Origin: UBA1181 sp045226255
GTDB lineage: Bacteria > Bacteroidota > Bacteroidia > Bacteroidales > Paludibacteraceae
Reading direction: 5' to 3'
Assembly: GCA_045226255.1 (NCBI GenBank)
Contig: JBGVCG010000002.1
Location: forward strand, 26,349 to 90,348
Length of the DNA stretch: 64,000 nt
Shown piece by piece: positions 8,780-18,285 of this stretch (the stretch's first letter is position 1; the number at the start of each line of letters is the position of its first letter). Position numbers and translations under genes: made by a program. The notes under the pieces were generated by a model that worked only from the letters and a program-made list of their open reading frames with translations, had not been told where the DNA came from and made no database searches.

Positions 8780-10702
8780 ATGAATCTAAGTAATTTAAAA
8801 CATAAATCTTTGCTTTACGGGCTGGGAGCGTTGGCTTTCTGTACTACTTCCTGTAAAGATTTCCTTGATGTGGATGTTCTTGACCAGTATAGTACGTCGT
8901 CTGTAGAGTCTTATCAGGATTGTCTCTCTTTGACCAAGTCTCTGTATGGAGGTTATCTTTGGTCTGAGTATGAGGGAAAGTTCTCCTGGTGCGTGAACGA
9001 GGGTATTCCTGGTATTCTCTTCAATGTATATCAAGAGGAGGGTGCATTGTTCCTGCTCTCTATCGGAGAGGATAACCCAATCTTGTTGGAGGGTTACAGA
9101 TCCTTGTATTCTGGTGTAATCGCCGTTGCTAACCAGGTCATCGATAAGGCTGGTAGCTTGGAGACTGGTTCTTCTTTGTCTGAGGCGGAGAAGAGTCGTG
9201 TTATAGCTGAGGCTCGTTTGTTCAGAGCTTATGCACACTTCCTCGCTACGGAGTATTTCGGTGAGGTTCCATTGGTAATGCATAGCGCTACGGATATTTC
9301 GCAGAATGTTGCTCTTCCTCGCGCTTCACGTAAGACATTGTATACTGCCATAGAGAACGATTTGAAGTTCGCGGTAGACAACTTGCCTGAGGAGTCATCC
9401 GACAAGTGGAGAGCAACCAAGTATTCCGCAAAGGCTTTGTTGGCTAAGTTGTATTTGACAATGGGTTCTTGTGTGGCTGATCTTCCTGGTGCAACTTATC
9501 CTTTCAAGGTTACTGCCGCTCAGTCTCAAGAATATATGAACAAGGTTGTTTCGTTGACTTCTGAGGTGATCCAAAAAATGGGTGCGTCTTCTTTGACGTC
9601 TCATGCGAATATCTTCTCAGCAGCTGGTCGTACGGAGCCTTGCTCCGAAACAGTGTTTGCGTTGTACTGGAAATTGGCCGAGTATGGTGAGGGTTCTATG
9701 TACCAAGCGCAAATGGCTATCGACAACGTATGGAGCCCAGGTTCTGGATGGGGTTCTGGAAAGGGTATCTCTTATACTCTTTACAACTCATTCGAGAAGA
9801 CGGACCCACGTTTGTATGAACTCTGTTTGGTGGCTGACCATGAGTACACCACGGTTAATGGAGAGAAGGTTTATTACGGACCAAACAGCTCCGCATACAA
9901 CCCTAAAGTGGATCATGTGAAGACAGGTACTGAGTTCTTGAACAGCGGACAATGTCTGTTGAACAACGTCAAGAAATATATCTGGGGTGTGAACTGTACC
10001 GCAACCCAGGCTGCTGGTATGGCTTACGACCGTCGTATGGATATCATCCGTCTCTCTGATGTGTTCATGATGCGTGCTGAGGCTAAGATGGCTCTTGAGA
10101 ATATGGACGTTACAGCTCAGACGACTTCAGGTATTGATGATATCAATGCTGTCTTGAATGCGCATGGCGCACTTCCTGTAGGTCCTTCTATCGCATACTT
10201 CGATGATATGGAGCAAAATCCTGTTTCATATACATTCAATGTGGATGTTGACGGAAATGGTCCTCAAGCAGTTGTTGTCACTGCAAAAACTGCTATGTAT
10301 CACAACTTGATCCGTACGGACTTCGTACAACAACGTCGTAAAGAGTTCGCTATGGAGGGTCAGGCATGGTTGGATCTCAAGCGTTTCTTCTATCGTAACC
10401 CTCAGATGGCTGAGAAGTTCTTGTATCAGATGGATCGTGGAATCCAATTCTCTCAGAACCCTGAGATTGAGAACAAATCTCTCTTCGAGACTGAGTCTGG
10501 TTATTCGAGACGTCAACTTGTTTTTGAGTTGAACAAACAATTGTCTCGTGATGCAGGTGAGGCAGAGCCAACAATATTCATTCAAAGTTTCATCGAGAAA
10601 AAATATTGGTACTTGCCTATTCCATCATCCGCAAAGGCATACTTGAGTTCATCTGTGATAGATGCTGCGGATCAGGTGTTGAATCAATCTTATCCTTATT
10701 AA
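8780..10702 (+). CDS. SusD/RagB-family nutrient-binding outer-membrane lipoprotein
   Basis: The 640-residue protein has a lipoprotein signal ending in TTSC (Cys at about residue 25) followed by KDFLDV, a sequence typical of SusD mature N-termini. The body has the helical TPR-like regions of SusD proteins, such as the ARLFRAYAHFLATEYFGEVPL region, and the C-terminal RRKEFAMEGQAWLDLKRF motif. It forms the extracellular lid on the SusC barrel encoded 19 nt upstream and captures substrate there. Its own ligand is unknown. The spacing and shared strand show co-transcription with the SusC gene and the glycan-binding lipoprotein gene. Confidence 0.95.
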   Translation: MNLSNLKHKSLLYGLGALAFCTTSCKDFLDVDVLDQYSTSSVESYQDCLSLTKSLYGGYLWSEYEGKFSWCVNEGIPGILFNVYQEEGALFLLSIGEDNPILLEGYRSLYSGVIAVANQVIDKAGSLETGSSLSEAEKSRVIAEARLFRAYAHFLATEYFGEVPLVMHSATDISQNVALPRASRKTLYTAIENDLKFAVDNLPEESSDKWRATKYSAKALLAKLYLTMGSCVADLPGATYPFKVTAAQSQEYMNKVVSLTSEVIQKMGASSLTSHANIFSAAGRTEPCSETVFALYWKLAEYGEGSMYQAQMAIDNVWSPGSGWGSGKGISYTLYNSFEKTDPRLYELCLVADHEYTTVNGEKVYYGPNSSAYNPKVDHVKTGTEFLNSGQCLLNNVKKYIWGVNCTATQAAGMAYDRRMDIIRLSDVFMMRAEAKMALENMDVTAQTTSGIDDINAVLNAHGALPVGPSIAYFDDMEQNPVSYTFNVDVDGNGPQAVVVTAKTAMYHNLIRTDFVQQRRKEFAMEGQAWLDLKRFFYRNPQMAEKFLYQMDRGIQFSQNPEIENKSLFETESGYSRRQLVFELNKQLSRDAGEAEPTIFIQSFIEKKYWYLPIPSSAKAYLSSSVIDAADQVLNQSYPY

Positions 10703-10721
10703 TGTTAAAAAAAATTGTACA

Positions 10722-12326
10722 ATGAAAGTGAAATATAGTTTTTTTGCGTCGGTAGCTTCTTTAGCACTTTGTGCCGTAGGACTCTTTTCGTCTTGCGAGG
10801 ATAAATGCGTGGGCTGCCAATGTGATGCGTTTGTCGTTAACCATGTGGTGAACGCAGATTCTATGGATGTGCCATTGACCCAATTGGATGCTAAAACCAC
10901 TGTTGTTATTGTCGGTTCTGGCCTTTCCACTACGAATGGCGTTTATTTGGTGGATAAAGATAACAACTCATATTCCGTGTATCTGAATCCAGCATTCGTT
11001 TCTGACAATGCGATCGTTATCACATTGGATAGTGATGCTAACAACGTTCGTACGGAGAAGGTTGTTGTAACTTCAAACACAGGTTGTGAGAGAGTCATTG
11101 AATTGGCTAAGCCAGTTCCTTCTCCTTCCATCAAGATGTTCTATTCAGAGTTTGTGCCTGATGGCGACACTTTGAGAATCGCGGGTGATGCTTTCTTGTC
11201 TGTTCCTGGAGATAGCTTGAAGGTTTATTTCTTCGACAAGGATGGCAATAAGATCTCTGCTAAGTACAAAACTGCGCATGATGACTGTGAACTTTTGGTT
11301 GTTGTGCCTGAGGGTGTAGCGGATTCTAAGCCAGTGGTCGTTTCTAACAAGTTCGGAGAGTGCACTAGCTCAATGTTGTTCCGTGACACAAGAAACGTAT
11401 TCTTGGATTTCGACAAAACAATCGCAAAACATTATGAGGGTACTACTGGTTACGTATATGGTGCTATCGACTCCTTCTCATATGATTGGAGTGCTAAAAT
11501 CAAAGCTAATGCAGTACAGAAGCCTTTGTATGATGAGTTGCTGAGTGTTATGGGTGGTAAATTCCCTGCTCCTTGTAGTGGTTACTATCAGGCAATTGTT
11601 ACTGATGGTTTGGGCTTCTACTTCGATGATGAGGCTTGTATGATTTATTACATCCCTGCATCTCTTCAAACTCCATATCGTAACTTGTTGGGCGATTTCG
11701 TCAATGAGGATTTGGAGAACTTGGTTCTGAAGTTTGAAATCTACATCCCTAGCGCAGTTCCATTCGCTTCGTATTTGTATACCGTATTCTCTGCTTATGC
11801 TTCAGAGATCGAGGATGAATTCTATGACATTTATGATAATTTGGATTATGGTTTCTTCTCTCGTGATCTCACTAAGGTTAGAACATTTGATACGGAGACT
11901 TACTCTTGTTCGGGTGAGGGAACTGGTGTCCCTGCTGCTTGGTTGAATATGATGACTTTGTCTGTGGATGATTCTAAGAGTGATCCGATCGTGACATTGG
12001 CTAAACCTTTCGATACGGGTGATAGGTGGATGACTGTTGCAATTCCTTTGAAGAGAAGCTCTTTCAGATATAACCCTAGCTCTTATAAACTTGCCACTAA
12101 CGATAATTATATCTCTTGTGGTCAGTTGGATAAGAACAGAGACTTCGGTAACTTCTTCCTCCACTCTGACTCTTATGGATTCCAAGATAAGATTCCTGGA
12201 TCTAAGACATGTGGAAATAAGGGCTTCTGTGCATTCGATAACTTCCGTATCGTTCCTGATGATGGCGGTGGTGTTCGTTTCTCGAAGTATTATGGTCCTA
12301 CACCAACATCTAAATATCCTTTCTAA
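10722..12326 (+). CDS. Surface glycan-binding lipoprotein (SGBP-B-like, IPT/TIG domains)
   Basis: The 534-residue protein has a lipoprotein signal peptide (LFSSCEDK, Cys at about 25). Two immunoglobulin-like IPT/TIG-type domains follow in residues about 40-225, with the pattern VxIxGSGL and NKFGECTS. A larger C-terminal beta domain starts near FLDFDKTIAKHYEG and resembles the glycan-binding domain of surface glycan-binding proteins encoded downstream of susD. It is the third gene of the operon, 19 nt after the SusD gene, and probably helps hold polysaccharide at the cell surface. It is typical for such proteins to be poorly conserved, so the exact ligand is not inferable. A strong terminator follows. 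Confidence 0.82.
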   Translation: MKVKYSFFASVASLALCAVGLFSSCEDKCVGCQCDAFVVNHVVNADSMDVPLTQLDAKTTVVIVGSGLSTTNGVYLVDKDNNSYSVYLNPAFVSDNAIVITLDSDANNVRTEKVVVTSNTGCERVIELAKPVPSPSIKMFYSEFVPDGDTLRIAGDAFLSVPGDSLKVYFFDKDGNKISAKYKTAHDDCELLVVVPEGVADSKPVVVSNKFGECTSSMLFRDTRNVFLDFDKTIAKHYEGTTGYVYGAIDSFSYDWSAKIKANAVQKPLYDELLSVMGGKFPAPCSGYYQAIVTDGLGFYFDDEACMIYYIPASLQTPYRNLLGDFVNEDLENLVLKFEIYIPSAVPFASYLYTVFSAYASEIEDEFYDIYDNLDYGFFSRDLTKVRTFDTETYSCSGEGTGVPAAWLNMMTLSVDDSKSDPIVTLAKPFDTGDRWMTVAIPLKRSSFRYNPSSYKLATNDNYISCGQLDKNRDFGNFFLHSDSYGFQDKIPGSKTCGNKGFCAFDNFRIVPDDGGGVRFSKYYGPTPTSKYPF

Positions 12327-12350
12327 TGGTCATTTAGATATGTGAAAAAG

Positions 12351-12382
12351 AGGGGGGAGATTCGGTTCTCTCCCCTTTTTTT
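12351..12382 (+). terminator. Intrinsic terminator of the SusC-SusD operon
   Basis: GGGGAGA (12354-12360) pairs with TCTCCCC (12369-12375), with an 8-nt loop and a seven-T tail. It lies 24 nt after the stop of the glycan-binding lipoprotein gene. Confidence 0.88.
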
Positions 12383-12415
12383 GTCCCAATGTTTTTTAGT
12401 TTCGTTTGTTTTCCC

Positions 12416-12423
12416 TATCTTTG
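12416..12423 (+). promoter_or_regulatory. -7 promoter element (TATCTTTG) of tRNA-Leu
   Basis: An exact TAnnTTTG match ends 16 nt before the tRNA 5' end, which gives a very short leader as expected for a tRNA gene. Confidence 0.7.
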
Positions 12424-12439
12424 CGCTCGCTAAGCCAAT

Positions 12440-12521
12440 GCGGATATGGCGAAATTGGTAGACGCGTCAGACTTAGGATCTGATACCGTAAGGCGTATGG
12501 GTTCGAGTCCCTTTATCCGCA
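12440..12521 (+). tRNA. tRNA-Leu, anticodon UAG
   Basis: The 82-nt cloverleaf has acceptor stem GCGGATA (12440-12446) pairing with TATCCGC (12514-12520) and discriminator A. The anticodon stem TCAGA/TCTGA encloses loop CTTAGGA with anticodon TAG, reading CUA. A long variable arm, as in class II tRNAs, and the T loop TTCGAGT are present. The 3' CCA is not encoded. One T-T mismatch occurs in the T stem. The overlapping reading frame on the same strand is not a gene. Confidence 0.96.
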
Positions 12522-12614
12522 CAAGGTGGGAGTTGTTTCAACTTCCACCTTTTTCTTTTTCTGTTTCTCCCAATTATTTTGTAAATTCGTCCCCAAATTC
12601 AAAACCATGTTGCT

Positions 12615-15266
12615 ATGTCGGACGAAACTAAAGGCACTAACGAAGATTTGGATAATGTGATGGACGATGGGGTCGCTGAGGCTTCCTCAACTTCCTCTTA
12701 TGAGGTGCCTGAAGAGTCGAAGGATCAGGATATCTTCCACCATATTCCTGGCATGTACAGGACGTGGTTCTTGGATTATGCTTCGTACGTGATTTTGGAA
12801 CGTGCGGTGCCGCACCTTGACGACGGTCTGAAACCTGTTCAGCGTCGTATCCTCCATTCCATGAAACGCTTGGACGACGGCCGCTACAATAAGGTGGCTA
12901 ACATCGTCGGTCATACCATGCAGTTTCACCCGCATGGCGACGCCTCCATCGGGGGTGCGTTGGTGACATTGGGACAGAAGGACCTTCTGATCGATTGCCA
13001 GGGTAACTGGGGTAACATCCTCACGGGCGATAGTGCGGCCGCTCCTCGTTACATCGAGGCGCGCCTCTCGAAGTTTGCGCTCGATGTGGTGTTTAGCCCT
13101 AAGGTGACGGAGTGGAAGGCTTCGTATGACGGACGAAACAAGGAGCCTATCACCTTGCCTGTGAAGTTCCCGCTCTTGCTTGCGCAGGGCGTCGAGGGTA
13201 TCGCGGTCGGTCTTTCTTCTAAAATATTGCCTCATAACTTCAATGAGATACTGGATGCGGCGGTGGCTTACCTGAACGATGAGCCGTTCGAACTCTATCC
13301 GGATTTCCAGACGGGCGGTCTGATTGATGTCTCCCATTACAACGATGGAGAGCGTGGTGGTAGGGTGCGTGTCCGCGCGAAAATCAGTAAGATAGATAAT
13401 AAGACGTTGGTCATCAACGATATCCCTTACGGCAAGACGACGAATGTCTTGATCGACTCGATCCTGAAAGCGAACGAGAAGGGGAAGATCAATATCCGTA
13501 AGGTGGAGGATAACACGTCCGACCATGCGGAGATCATCATCCATTTGGAGAATAAGACCTCTTCCGACAAGACGATCGACGCACTTTATGCCTTCACGGA
13601 TTGCGAGGTGAATATCTCGCCATGCTGCTGCGTCATCCACGACAAGAAACCTGTCTTCACCAATGTCTCGAATATGCTGAAGATGTCGGTGGACCGTACG
13701 AAGGATCTGCTTCGTCAGGAGTTGCTGATCCAACGTGGTGAGTTGCTCGAACAACTGCATTATTGCTCGTTGGAGAAGATATTCATCGAGGAACGCATCT
13801 ACAAGGATAAGAAGTTCGAGGAGAGCAAGAATGTCGATGCGGCTTTGGATCATATCTCTTTCCGCTTGGAGCCATTCAGCCATCTCTTTGTCAGGGAAGT
13901 GACGAGGGAGGATCTGCAGCGCTTGTTGGAGATAAAGATGGCCCGTATCCTCAAGTTCAATTCGGACAAGTCTGAGGAGCAGATCGTTGCGCTGAAGCAA
14001 CAGATTGAGGGCGTTGACTATAACTTGGAACACCTCGTTCCGTTCACCATCGCTTGGTATAAGTCCCTGAAGAACAAGTACGGGGAGAAGTATCCTCGTC
14101 TGACGGAGATCCGTAACTTCGAGACGATTGAGGCCTCCAAGGTGGTGGAAGCTAATGAGAAACTTTATGTGAACTGGGCGGAAGGATTCGTCGGAACAGC
14201 CTTGAAGAAGGATGACTTCGTATGCAACTGCTCGGATATCGACGATATTATCCTCATCCATAAGGATGGTAAGTATCAGATCATCAAGGTGCCTGATAAG
14301 AAGTATGTCGGGAAGGATTTGATTCATGTGAACGTCTTCCGGAAGAATGATAAACGGACGGTCTACAATGTGGCTTACCGTGACGGAAAGACTGGTTTCA
14401 ACTATATCAAACGCTTCGCGATAACGGGTGTCTCAAGGGACAAGGACTATGATATCACGCAGGGTACGCCTGGTTCTAAGATATTGTACTTCTCCGCTAA
14501 TTCCAATGCGGAGGCGGAGACTGTGCACGTGGTGCTGAAGCCTCGCTTGCGCCTGAAGGTGGCGGCTTTCGATAGGGATTTCGGTGAGATAGCCATCAAG
14601 GGTCGCCAATCCATGGGTAACATCCTGACGAAGAATGAGGTGTTGCGGATCACACTGAAGCAACGTGGTTCTTCCACGTTGGGTGGTCGCTCCGTATGGT
14701 TCGACAGGGATGTGCTCCGCCTGAACTATGACGGCAGGGGTGAGCCTCTTGGCGACTTCCAGTCGGAGGACAAGATTCTTGTCGTCACTTCCAAGGGAGA
14801 ATATTACCTCTCCGGTTTTGAGGATACCAACCATTTTGAGGAGGATGTCAAGATTGTGGAGAAGTTCGACCCGGAGAAGATCTGGACGGTGGCTCTCTTC
14901 GATGCCAACGAAGGATTCAAGTACTTGAAGCGTTTCCGCTTCGAGGTGACGAGCAAGCGTCAGAACTTCATCGGCGAGAATCCGAAGTCGGTGTTGCTAC
15001 TGATTACGGATACTTATTACCCTCGGTTGAAGCTCACCTTTGGCGGACGTGACGCACATAGGGAGCCGTTGGAGATTGATGCGGATGAGTTTATTGGTGT
15101 GAAGGGTATGAAGGCGAAAGGCAAACGGTTGCATACGTGGGAAATCCAGAACGTGGAGGAATTGGAGCCGTTGCGTTTCCCGGAGAAGGTGGAGGAGGAT
15201 GCCTCTGAGGTGGATGAGCAGGAGGAAGACGCTTCCCAGAGTACGGATCAACCAACTTTGTTCTAA
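12615..15266 (+). CDS. parC: Type IIA topoisomerase subunit A (DNA topoisomerase IV / gyrase A family)
   Basis: The 883-residue protein has the breakage-reunion domain: DGLKPVQRRIL at about 70-80, HPHGDASIG at about 105-113, and the catalytic tyrosine Y146 in AAAPRYIEARLSK. A coiled-coil gate and a degenerate C-terminal beta-pinwheel follow. The tail (last about 30 residues) is acidic. The subunit cleaves and reseals both DNA strands, working with an ATPase subunit (ParE/GyrB-like) that is not in this window. The acidic N-terminal extension (about 40 residues) and the lack of a clear GyrA-box favour the topoisomerase IV-type paralogue found in Bacteroidales, but assignment between ParC and GyrA is not certain. 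The ATG at 12615 is the first in frame; an ATG at 12607 is out of frame. Confidence 0.85.
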   Translation: MSDETKGTNEDLDNVMDDGVAEASSTSSYEVPEESKDQDIFHHIPGMYRTWFLDYASYVILERAVPHLDDGLKPVQRRILHSMKRLDDGRYNKVANIVGHTMQFHPHGDASIGGALVTLGQKDLLIDCQGNWGNILTGDSAAAPRYIEARLSKFALDVVFSPKVTEWKASYDGRNKEPITLPVKFPLLLAQGVEGIAVGLSSKILPHNFNEILDAAVAYLNDEPFELYPDFQTGGLIDVSHYNDGERGGRVRVRAKISKIDNKTLVINDIPYGKTTNVLIDSILKANEKGKINIRKVEDNTSDHAEIIIHLENKTSSDKTIDALYAFTDCEVNISPCCCVIHDKKPVFTNVSNMLKMSVDRTKDLLRQELLIQRGELLEQLHYCSLEKIFIEERIYKDKKFEESKNVDAALDHISFRLEPFSHLFVREVTREDLQRLLEIKMARILKFNSDKSEEQIVALKQQIEGVDYNLEHLVPFTIAWYKSLKNKYGEKYPRLTEIRNFETIEASKVVEANEKLYVNWAEGFVGTALKKDDFVCNCSDIDDIILIHKDGKYQIIKVPDKKYVGKDLIHVNVFRKNDKRTVYNVAYRDGKTGFNYIKRFAITGVSRDKDYDITQGTPGSKILYFSANSNAEAETVHVVLKPRLRLKVAAFDRDFGEIAIKGRQSMGNILTKNEVLRITLKQRGSSTLGGRSVWFDRDVLRLNYDGRGEPLGDFQSEDKILVVTSKGEYYLSGFEDTNHFEEDVKIVEKFDPEKIWTVALFDANEGFKYLKRFRFEVTSKRQNFIGENPKSVLLLITDTYYPRLKLTFGGRDAHREPLEIDADEFIGVKGMKAKGKRLHTWEIQNVEELEPLRFPEKVEEDASEVDEQEEDASQSTDQPTLF

Positions 15267-15271
15267 ATATT

Positions 15272-15817
15272 ATGCAGATGAAACGCATTTTTTTCATATT
15301 GTCATTTTTGGTGATAGGAATATCCTCTTATGCGGTGAATCTGGATCAGTACGAGAAACTGTATCCGGGTTGCGTGGACAATGAGGAGTCTACCATTTAC
15401 GGTGGCACGTATGGTGCGTGGCCTAAGAACCTTATCCTCCCAGAGTTCCCTAACGGTGGAGATGTGGAGTTCACTCGCTTTATTTACAGTAATTTGACAT
15501 ATCCTGAGGTTGTTGAATCATATGATAGTTTGACGAAACAGCCTGTATTGGCGAGGGGTGTCGTGGCTGTTCAGATCGTTATCGACAGGTGCGGTAGGGC
15601 TACACGGCAGGAAATCATCCAATCCATGAACGATGAGTATGACGAGGAGGCTTTGCGTATCATGAATGGTTTGCCGGTGTTCAAGCCGGGAGAGATGGAT
15701 GGTGTCAGGGTGAAGGTGGCGTTTATCGTCCCTGTAAGATTCTCGAAGACTCATCTCCCTCCTAAGACGGATCAGATTATTGAATTTGATGAAAACTATA
15801 ATTTTGATGATTGGTGA
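15272..15817 (+). CDS. Secreted protein with TonB C-terminal-like domain
   Basis: The 181-residue protein begins with a signal peptide (MKRIFFILSFLVIGISSYA after an extra Met-Gln). It ends in a TonB C-terminal-type domain: GVVAVQIVIDRCGRATRQEIIQSMNDEYDEEALR, followed by VKVAFIVPVRF. Unlike true TonB it has no long proline-rich linker, and the N-terminal segment looks cleavable. It may be a periplasmic TonB-like domain protein rather than an energy transducer. ATG codons at 15272 and 15278 are both possible starts. It overlaps the next gene by one base (TGATG), so it is translated together with shikimate kinase. Confidence 0.7.
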   Translation: MQMKRIFFILSFLVIGISSYAVNLDQYEKLYPGCVDNEESTIYGGTYGAWPKNLILPEFPNGGDVEFTRFIYSNLTYPEVVESYDSLTKQPVLARGVVAVQIVIDRCGRATRQEIIQSMNDEYDEEALRIMNGLPVFKPGEMDGVRVKVAFIVPVRFSKTHLPPKTDQIIEFDENYNFDDW

Positions 15818-16323
15818 TGAAGCAAACACGTCTATTTTTAGTAGGTTACATGGGGTGCGGGAAAACGCATACCGCTAAGCGTCTGGCTAAAAAGTATGGT
15901 ATGGAGTATATCGACTTGGACCAGTACATCGAACGTCGATTCTTCAAGACGATTCCGCAGATCTTCGCCGAGAGGGGAGAAGAGGGGTTCCGCAAGATGG
16001 AACATAACATGTTGGAGGAGGTCGCTTCGTTCGAAAATGTCATCATCTCCACGGGCGGTGGCGCCGCTTGTTTCTTCGATAATATGGAACTGATGAATGC
16101 GTCTGGGGAGACGGTCTACCTTCAGGCCACCCCGGAGGATCTTTTCGCCTATCTGCGGAAAGCGAAGGCGGAGCGCCCTTTGTTGGCGGGCAAGTCCGAC
16201 GAGGAGATGCTGGCGTTCATTCGCACAAGCCTCGCAGCGAGGGAACCCTATTATCTGAAGGCGAAGCATATCATCGATTCCATGGATGAGAGCGATGTGC
16301 TCTTCGATCAACTGTTGAAATAA
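15817..16323 (+). CDS. aroK: Shikimate kinase
   Basis: The 168-residue protein phosphorylates shikimate at O3 with ATP in the chorismate pathway. Visible motifs are Walker A GYMGCGKT (residues 10-17), the shikimate-binding DLDQYIE (about 34-40), FRKME (about 58-62) with its arginine, and STGGGAA (about 79-85). Length is normal for AroK. The frame also runs to a TTG at 15811, but the ATG at 15817 overlaps the preceding stop (TGATG), which is the natural choice. It is probably cotranscribed with the TonB-C-like gene; guaA follows after 25 nt. Confidence 0.95.
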   Translation: MKQTRLFLVGYMGCGKTHTAKRLAKKYGMEYIDLDQYIERRFFKTIPQIFAERGEEGFRKMEHNMLEEVASFENVIISTGGGAACFFDNMELMNASGETVYLQATPEDLFAYLRKAKAERPLLAGKSDEEMLAFIRTSLAAREPYYLKAKHIIDSMDESDVLFDQLLK

Positions 16324-16348
16324 TACTTGGCTAAATAATTACATATTC

Positions 16349-18145
16349 ATGCAAGATAAAATTATCGTATTGGATTTCGGTGGGCAATATGCTCACCTGA
16401 TTGCGAATAGAGTTCGTCGTCTGGGTGTCTTCACGGAGATTTGCTCCCCGACGGCTGATGTGAAAGAATTGGCTGGCGCTAAGGGCATCATCTATAGTGG
16501 TGGACCTTCCAGCGTGTATGCGGAAGATGCTCCAGCGTATAATCCTGAAATATTAAACATACCTGTTCCTAAGTTGGGTATTTGCTACGGACATCAGCTG
16601 ATGGCTTCCCAATTGGGTGGTACGGTCCGTCCTGGCAAGGTGAAGGAGTACGGTATTGCGGATCTCCTGCTGAAGGAGCCTCAACATCCCCTCTTGAAGG
16701 GTATTCCGGCCTCTTCCCCTATGTGGATGAGCCATGGCGACGCAGTGGAGAAACTGCCTGCGGGCTATAAGATCATCGCCTCCACCAAGGATTGCCCGAT
16801 CGCGGCTGTCGCATTGGATGATCGCAAGATCTATGGTATACAGTTCCACCCGGAGGTGACGCATAGCAAGTTCGGCATGAAGATTTTGGATAACTTCATC
16901 GACATCTGCGCTTGCGAGCGTACGTGGAATATGAAGAGCTATATGCCTATCATCTCCGAGAAGATCAAGAAGGAGGTGGGCGACCGTAAGGTCTTCCTGC
17001 TGGTTTCCGGTGGTGTGGACAGCACCGTGGCGTTCGTGTTGCTGAACCGTGTGTTGGGCACCGACCGTGTCATGGGCCTGCACATCGACAATGGTATGAT
17101 GCGTATGGACGAGTCCGCTAAGATTATCGATTTCTTGAAGGCGGAGGGCATGCACAACCTGCGGGTGGTGGATGCGACCGATACTTTCCTTGGTAAACTG
17201 AAGGGCATCACGGCTCCTGAACAAAAACGTAAGATCATCGGCGCCACCTTCTTGGTGGTGAAGGACGAGGAGATGGCCAAACTGAACCTCGACCCTAAGG
17301 AGTGGATGATCGCTCAGGGTACCATCTATCCAGATACCATCGAGAGCGGCGGAACGAAGAACGCTGACTTGATCAAGACCCACCACAACCGTGTGAAGGA
17401 GGTGATGGACCTGATGGCGCAGGGGTTGTTGCTCGAACCATTGGCCGACCTCTACAAGGACGAGGTCCGTATGTTGGGCGAGGAGTTGGGTATTCCTCAT
17501 AACCTGGTGTGGAGACATCCGTTCCCAGGACCAGGCCTTGGCGTGCGTCTGCTCTGCACCGACGGCAAGGGCGAGTTCGCGAAGATGGAGGATGTGCCAG
17601 GCTTGGCGGAGTATTTGAAGGAGAACCATATCGAAGGAAAGATCCTTCCGATCAAGAGTGTGGGCGTGCAGGGTGATGGACGTACCTATGCGCAACCGTT
17701 CCTGTTGACCACGAAGAACCTTACATGGAAGCAGTGTGAGAAGTTCAGCACCGAGTTGGTGAACCGTTTCAAGGTGATCAATCGTGTGATTTGGCAGGTG
17801 GGCTCGGTTTCCGACGAGATGCCTAAGTTGGTTGAGCAATATGCTACGAAGCACAACTTCGACGTGCTGCGTAAGTTCGATAACATCTGTACGGAGTTCT
17901 TGCAGGAGAACAACCTCTACGAATCCATCTGGCAGATGCCGGTCGTTTCGGTTCCATTGACGGTGGCTGACAAGCCATGCATCGTGATGCGTCCGGTGAA
18001 CAGTTCCGAGGCGATGACCGCCAACTTCGCGGAGATTGACCAGAAATTGCTGGAAGGTCTCTGGGGCAGGTTCGTGGCGGAGGGCGCCGGCTCGTTGTGG
18101 TACGATGTGACGCACAAGCCTCCTGGAACAATCGAGTGGGAGTAG
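16349..18145 (+). CDS. guaA: GMP synthase (glutamine-hydrolysing), extended form
   Basis: The enzyme converts XMP to GMP using glutamine and ATP. The N-terminal class I amidotransferase has its nucleophile C79 in LGICYGHQL and a HPEVTHS motif near 170. The ATP-pyrophosphatase domain has the P-loop LVSGGVDST near 225. The C-terminal domain contains RHPFPGPGLGVR and ends in KPPGTIEWE. At 598 residues it is about 75-90 longer than the common bacterial form (about 507-525). The extra length lies in the C-terminal dimerisation domain, between the PFPGPGL motif and the KPPGTIEWE end. It is otherwise complete. A terminator follows. Confidence 0.95.
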   Translation: MQDKIIVLDFGGQYAHLIANRVRRLGVFTEICSPTADVKELAGAKGIIYSGGPSSVYAEDAPAYNPEILNIPVPKLGICYGHQLMASQLGGTVRPGKVKEYGIADLLLKEPQHPLLKGIPASSPMWMSHGDAVEKLPAGYKIIASTKDCPIAAVALDDRKIYGIQFHPEVTHSKFGMKILDNFIDICACERTWNMKSYMPIISEKIKKEVGDRKVFLLVSGGVDSTVAFVLLNRVLGTDRVMGLHIDNGMMRMDESAKIIDFLKAEGMHNLRVVDATDTFLGKLKGITAPEQKRKIIGATFLVVKDEEMAKLNLDPKEWMIAQGTIYPDTIESGGTKNADLIKTHHNRVKEVMDLMAQGLLLEPLADLYKDEVRMLGEELGIPHNLVWRHPFPGPGLGVRLLCTDGKGEFAKMEDVPGLAEYLKENHIEGKILPIKSVGVQGDGRTYAQPFLLTTKNLTWKQCEKFSTELVNRFKVINRVIWQVGSVSDEMPKLVEQYATKHNFDVLRKFDNICTEFLQENNLYESIWQMPVVSVPLTVADKPCIVMRPVNSSEAMTANFAEIDQKLLEGLWGRFVAEGAGSLWYDVTHKPPGTIEWE

Positions 18146-18215
18146 CAGGTACGGATTAGAAATTATGGAAGGAATATCGATTCTGTAGAAAAGTAATCGC
18201 ATATATAAGTTAAAG

Positions 18216-18256
18216 CCCTAATTTGGCGAACATGGTTTGCCGGATTAGGACTTTTT
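18216..18256 (+). terminator. Intrinsic terminator of guaA
   Basis: CCTAATTTGGC (18217-18227) pairs with GCCGGATTAGG (18239-18249) through 11 pairs including two G-U, with a T5 run after it. Confidence 0.8.
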
Positions 18257-18285
18257 ATATTGAGTATAGCTTATTATTGGAAATG

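Noticed and set aside
12446..12631. A 61-residue reading frame starting inside the tRNA gene
   Set aside because: The sequence folds as a complete tRNA-Leu and the frame has no protein features beyond the translated tRNA.
16553..18202. A 549-residue minus-strand reading frame across guaA, and similar long antisense frames (such as 12687-14327 across the topoisomerase gene)
   Set aside because: They are shadows of GC-richer coding DNA: composition is rich in His, Arg, Leu and Val without any domain, and the plus-strand genes are unmistakable.
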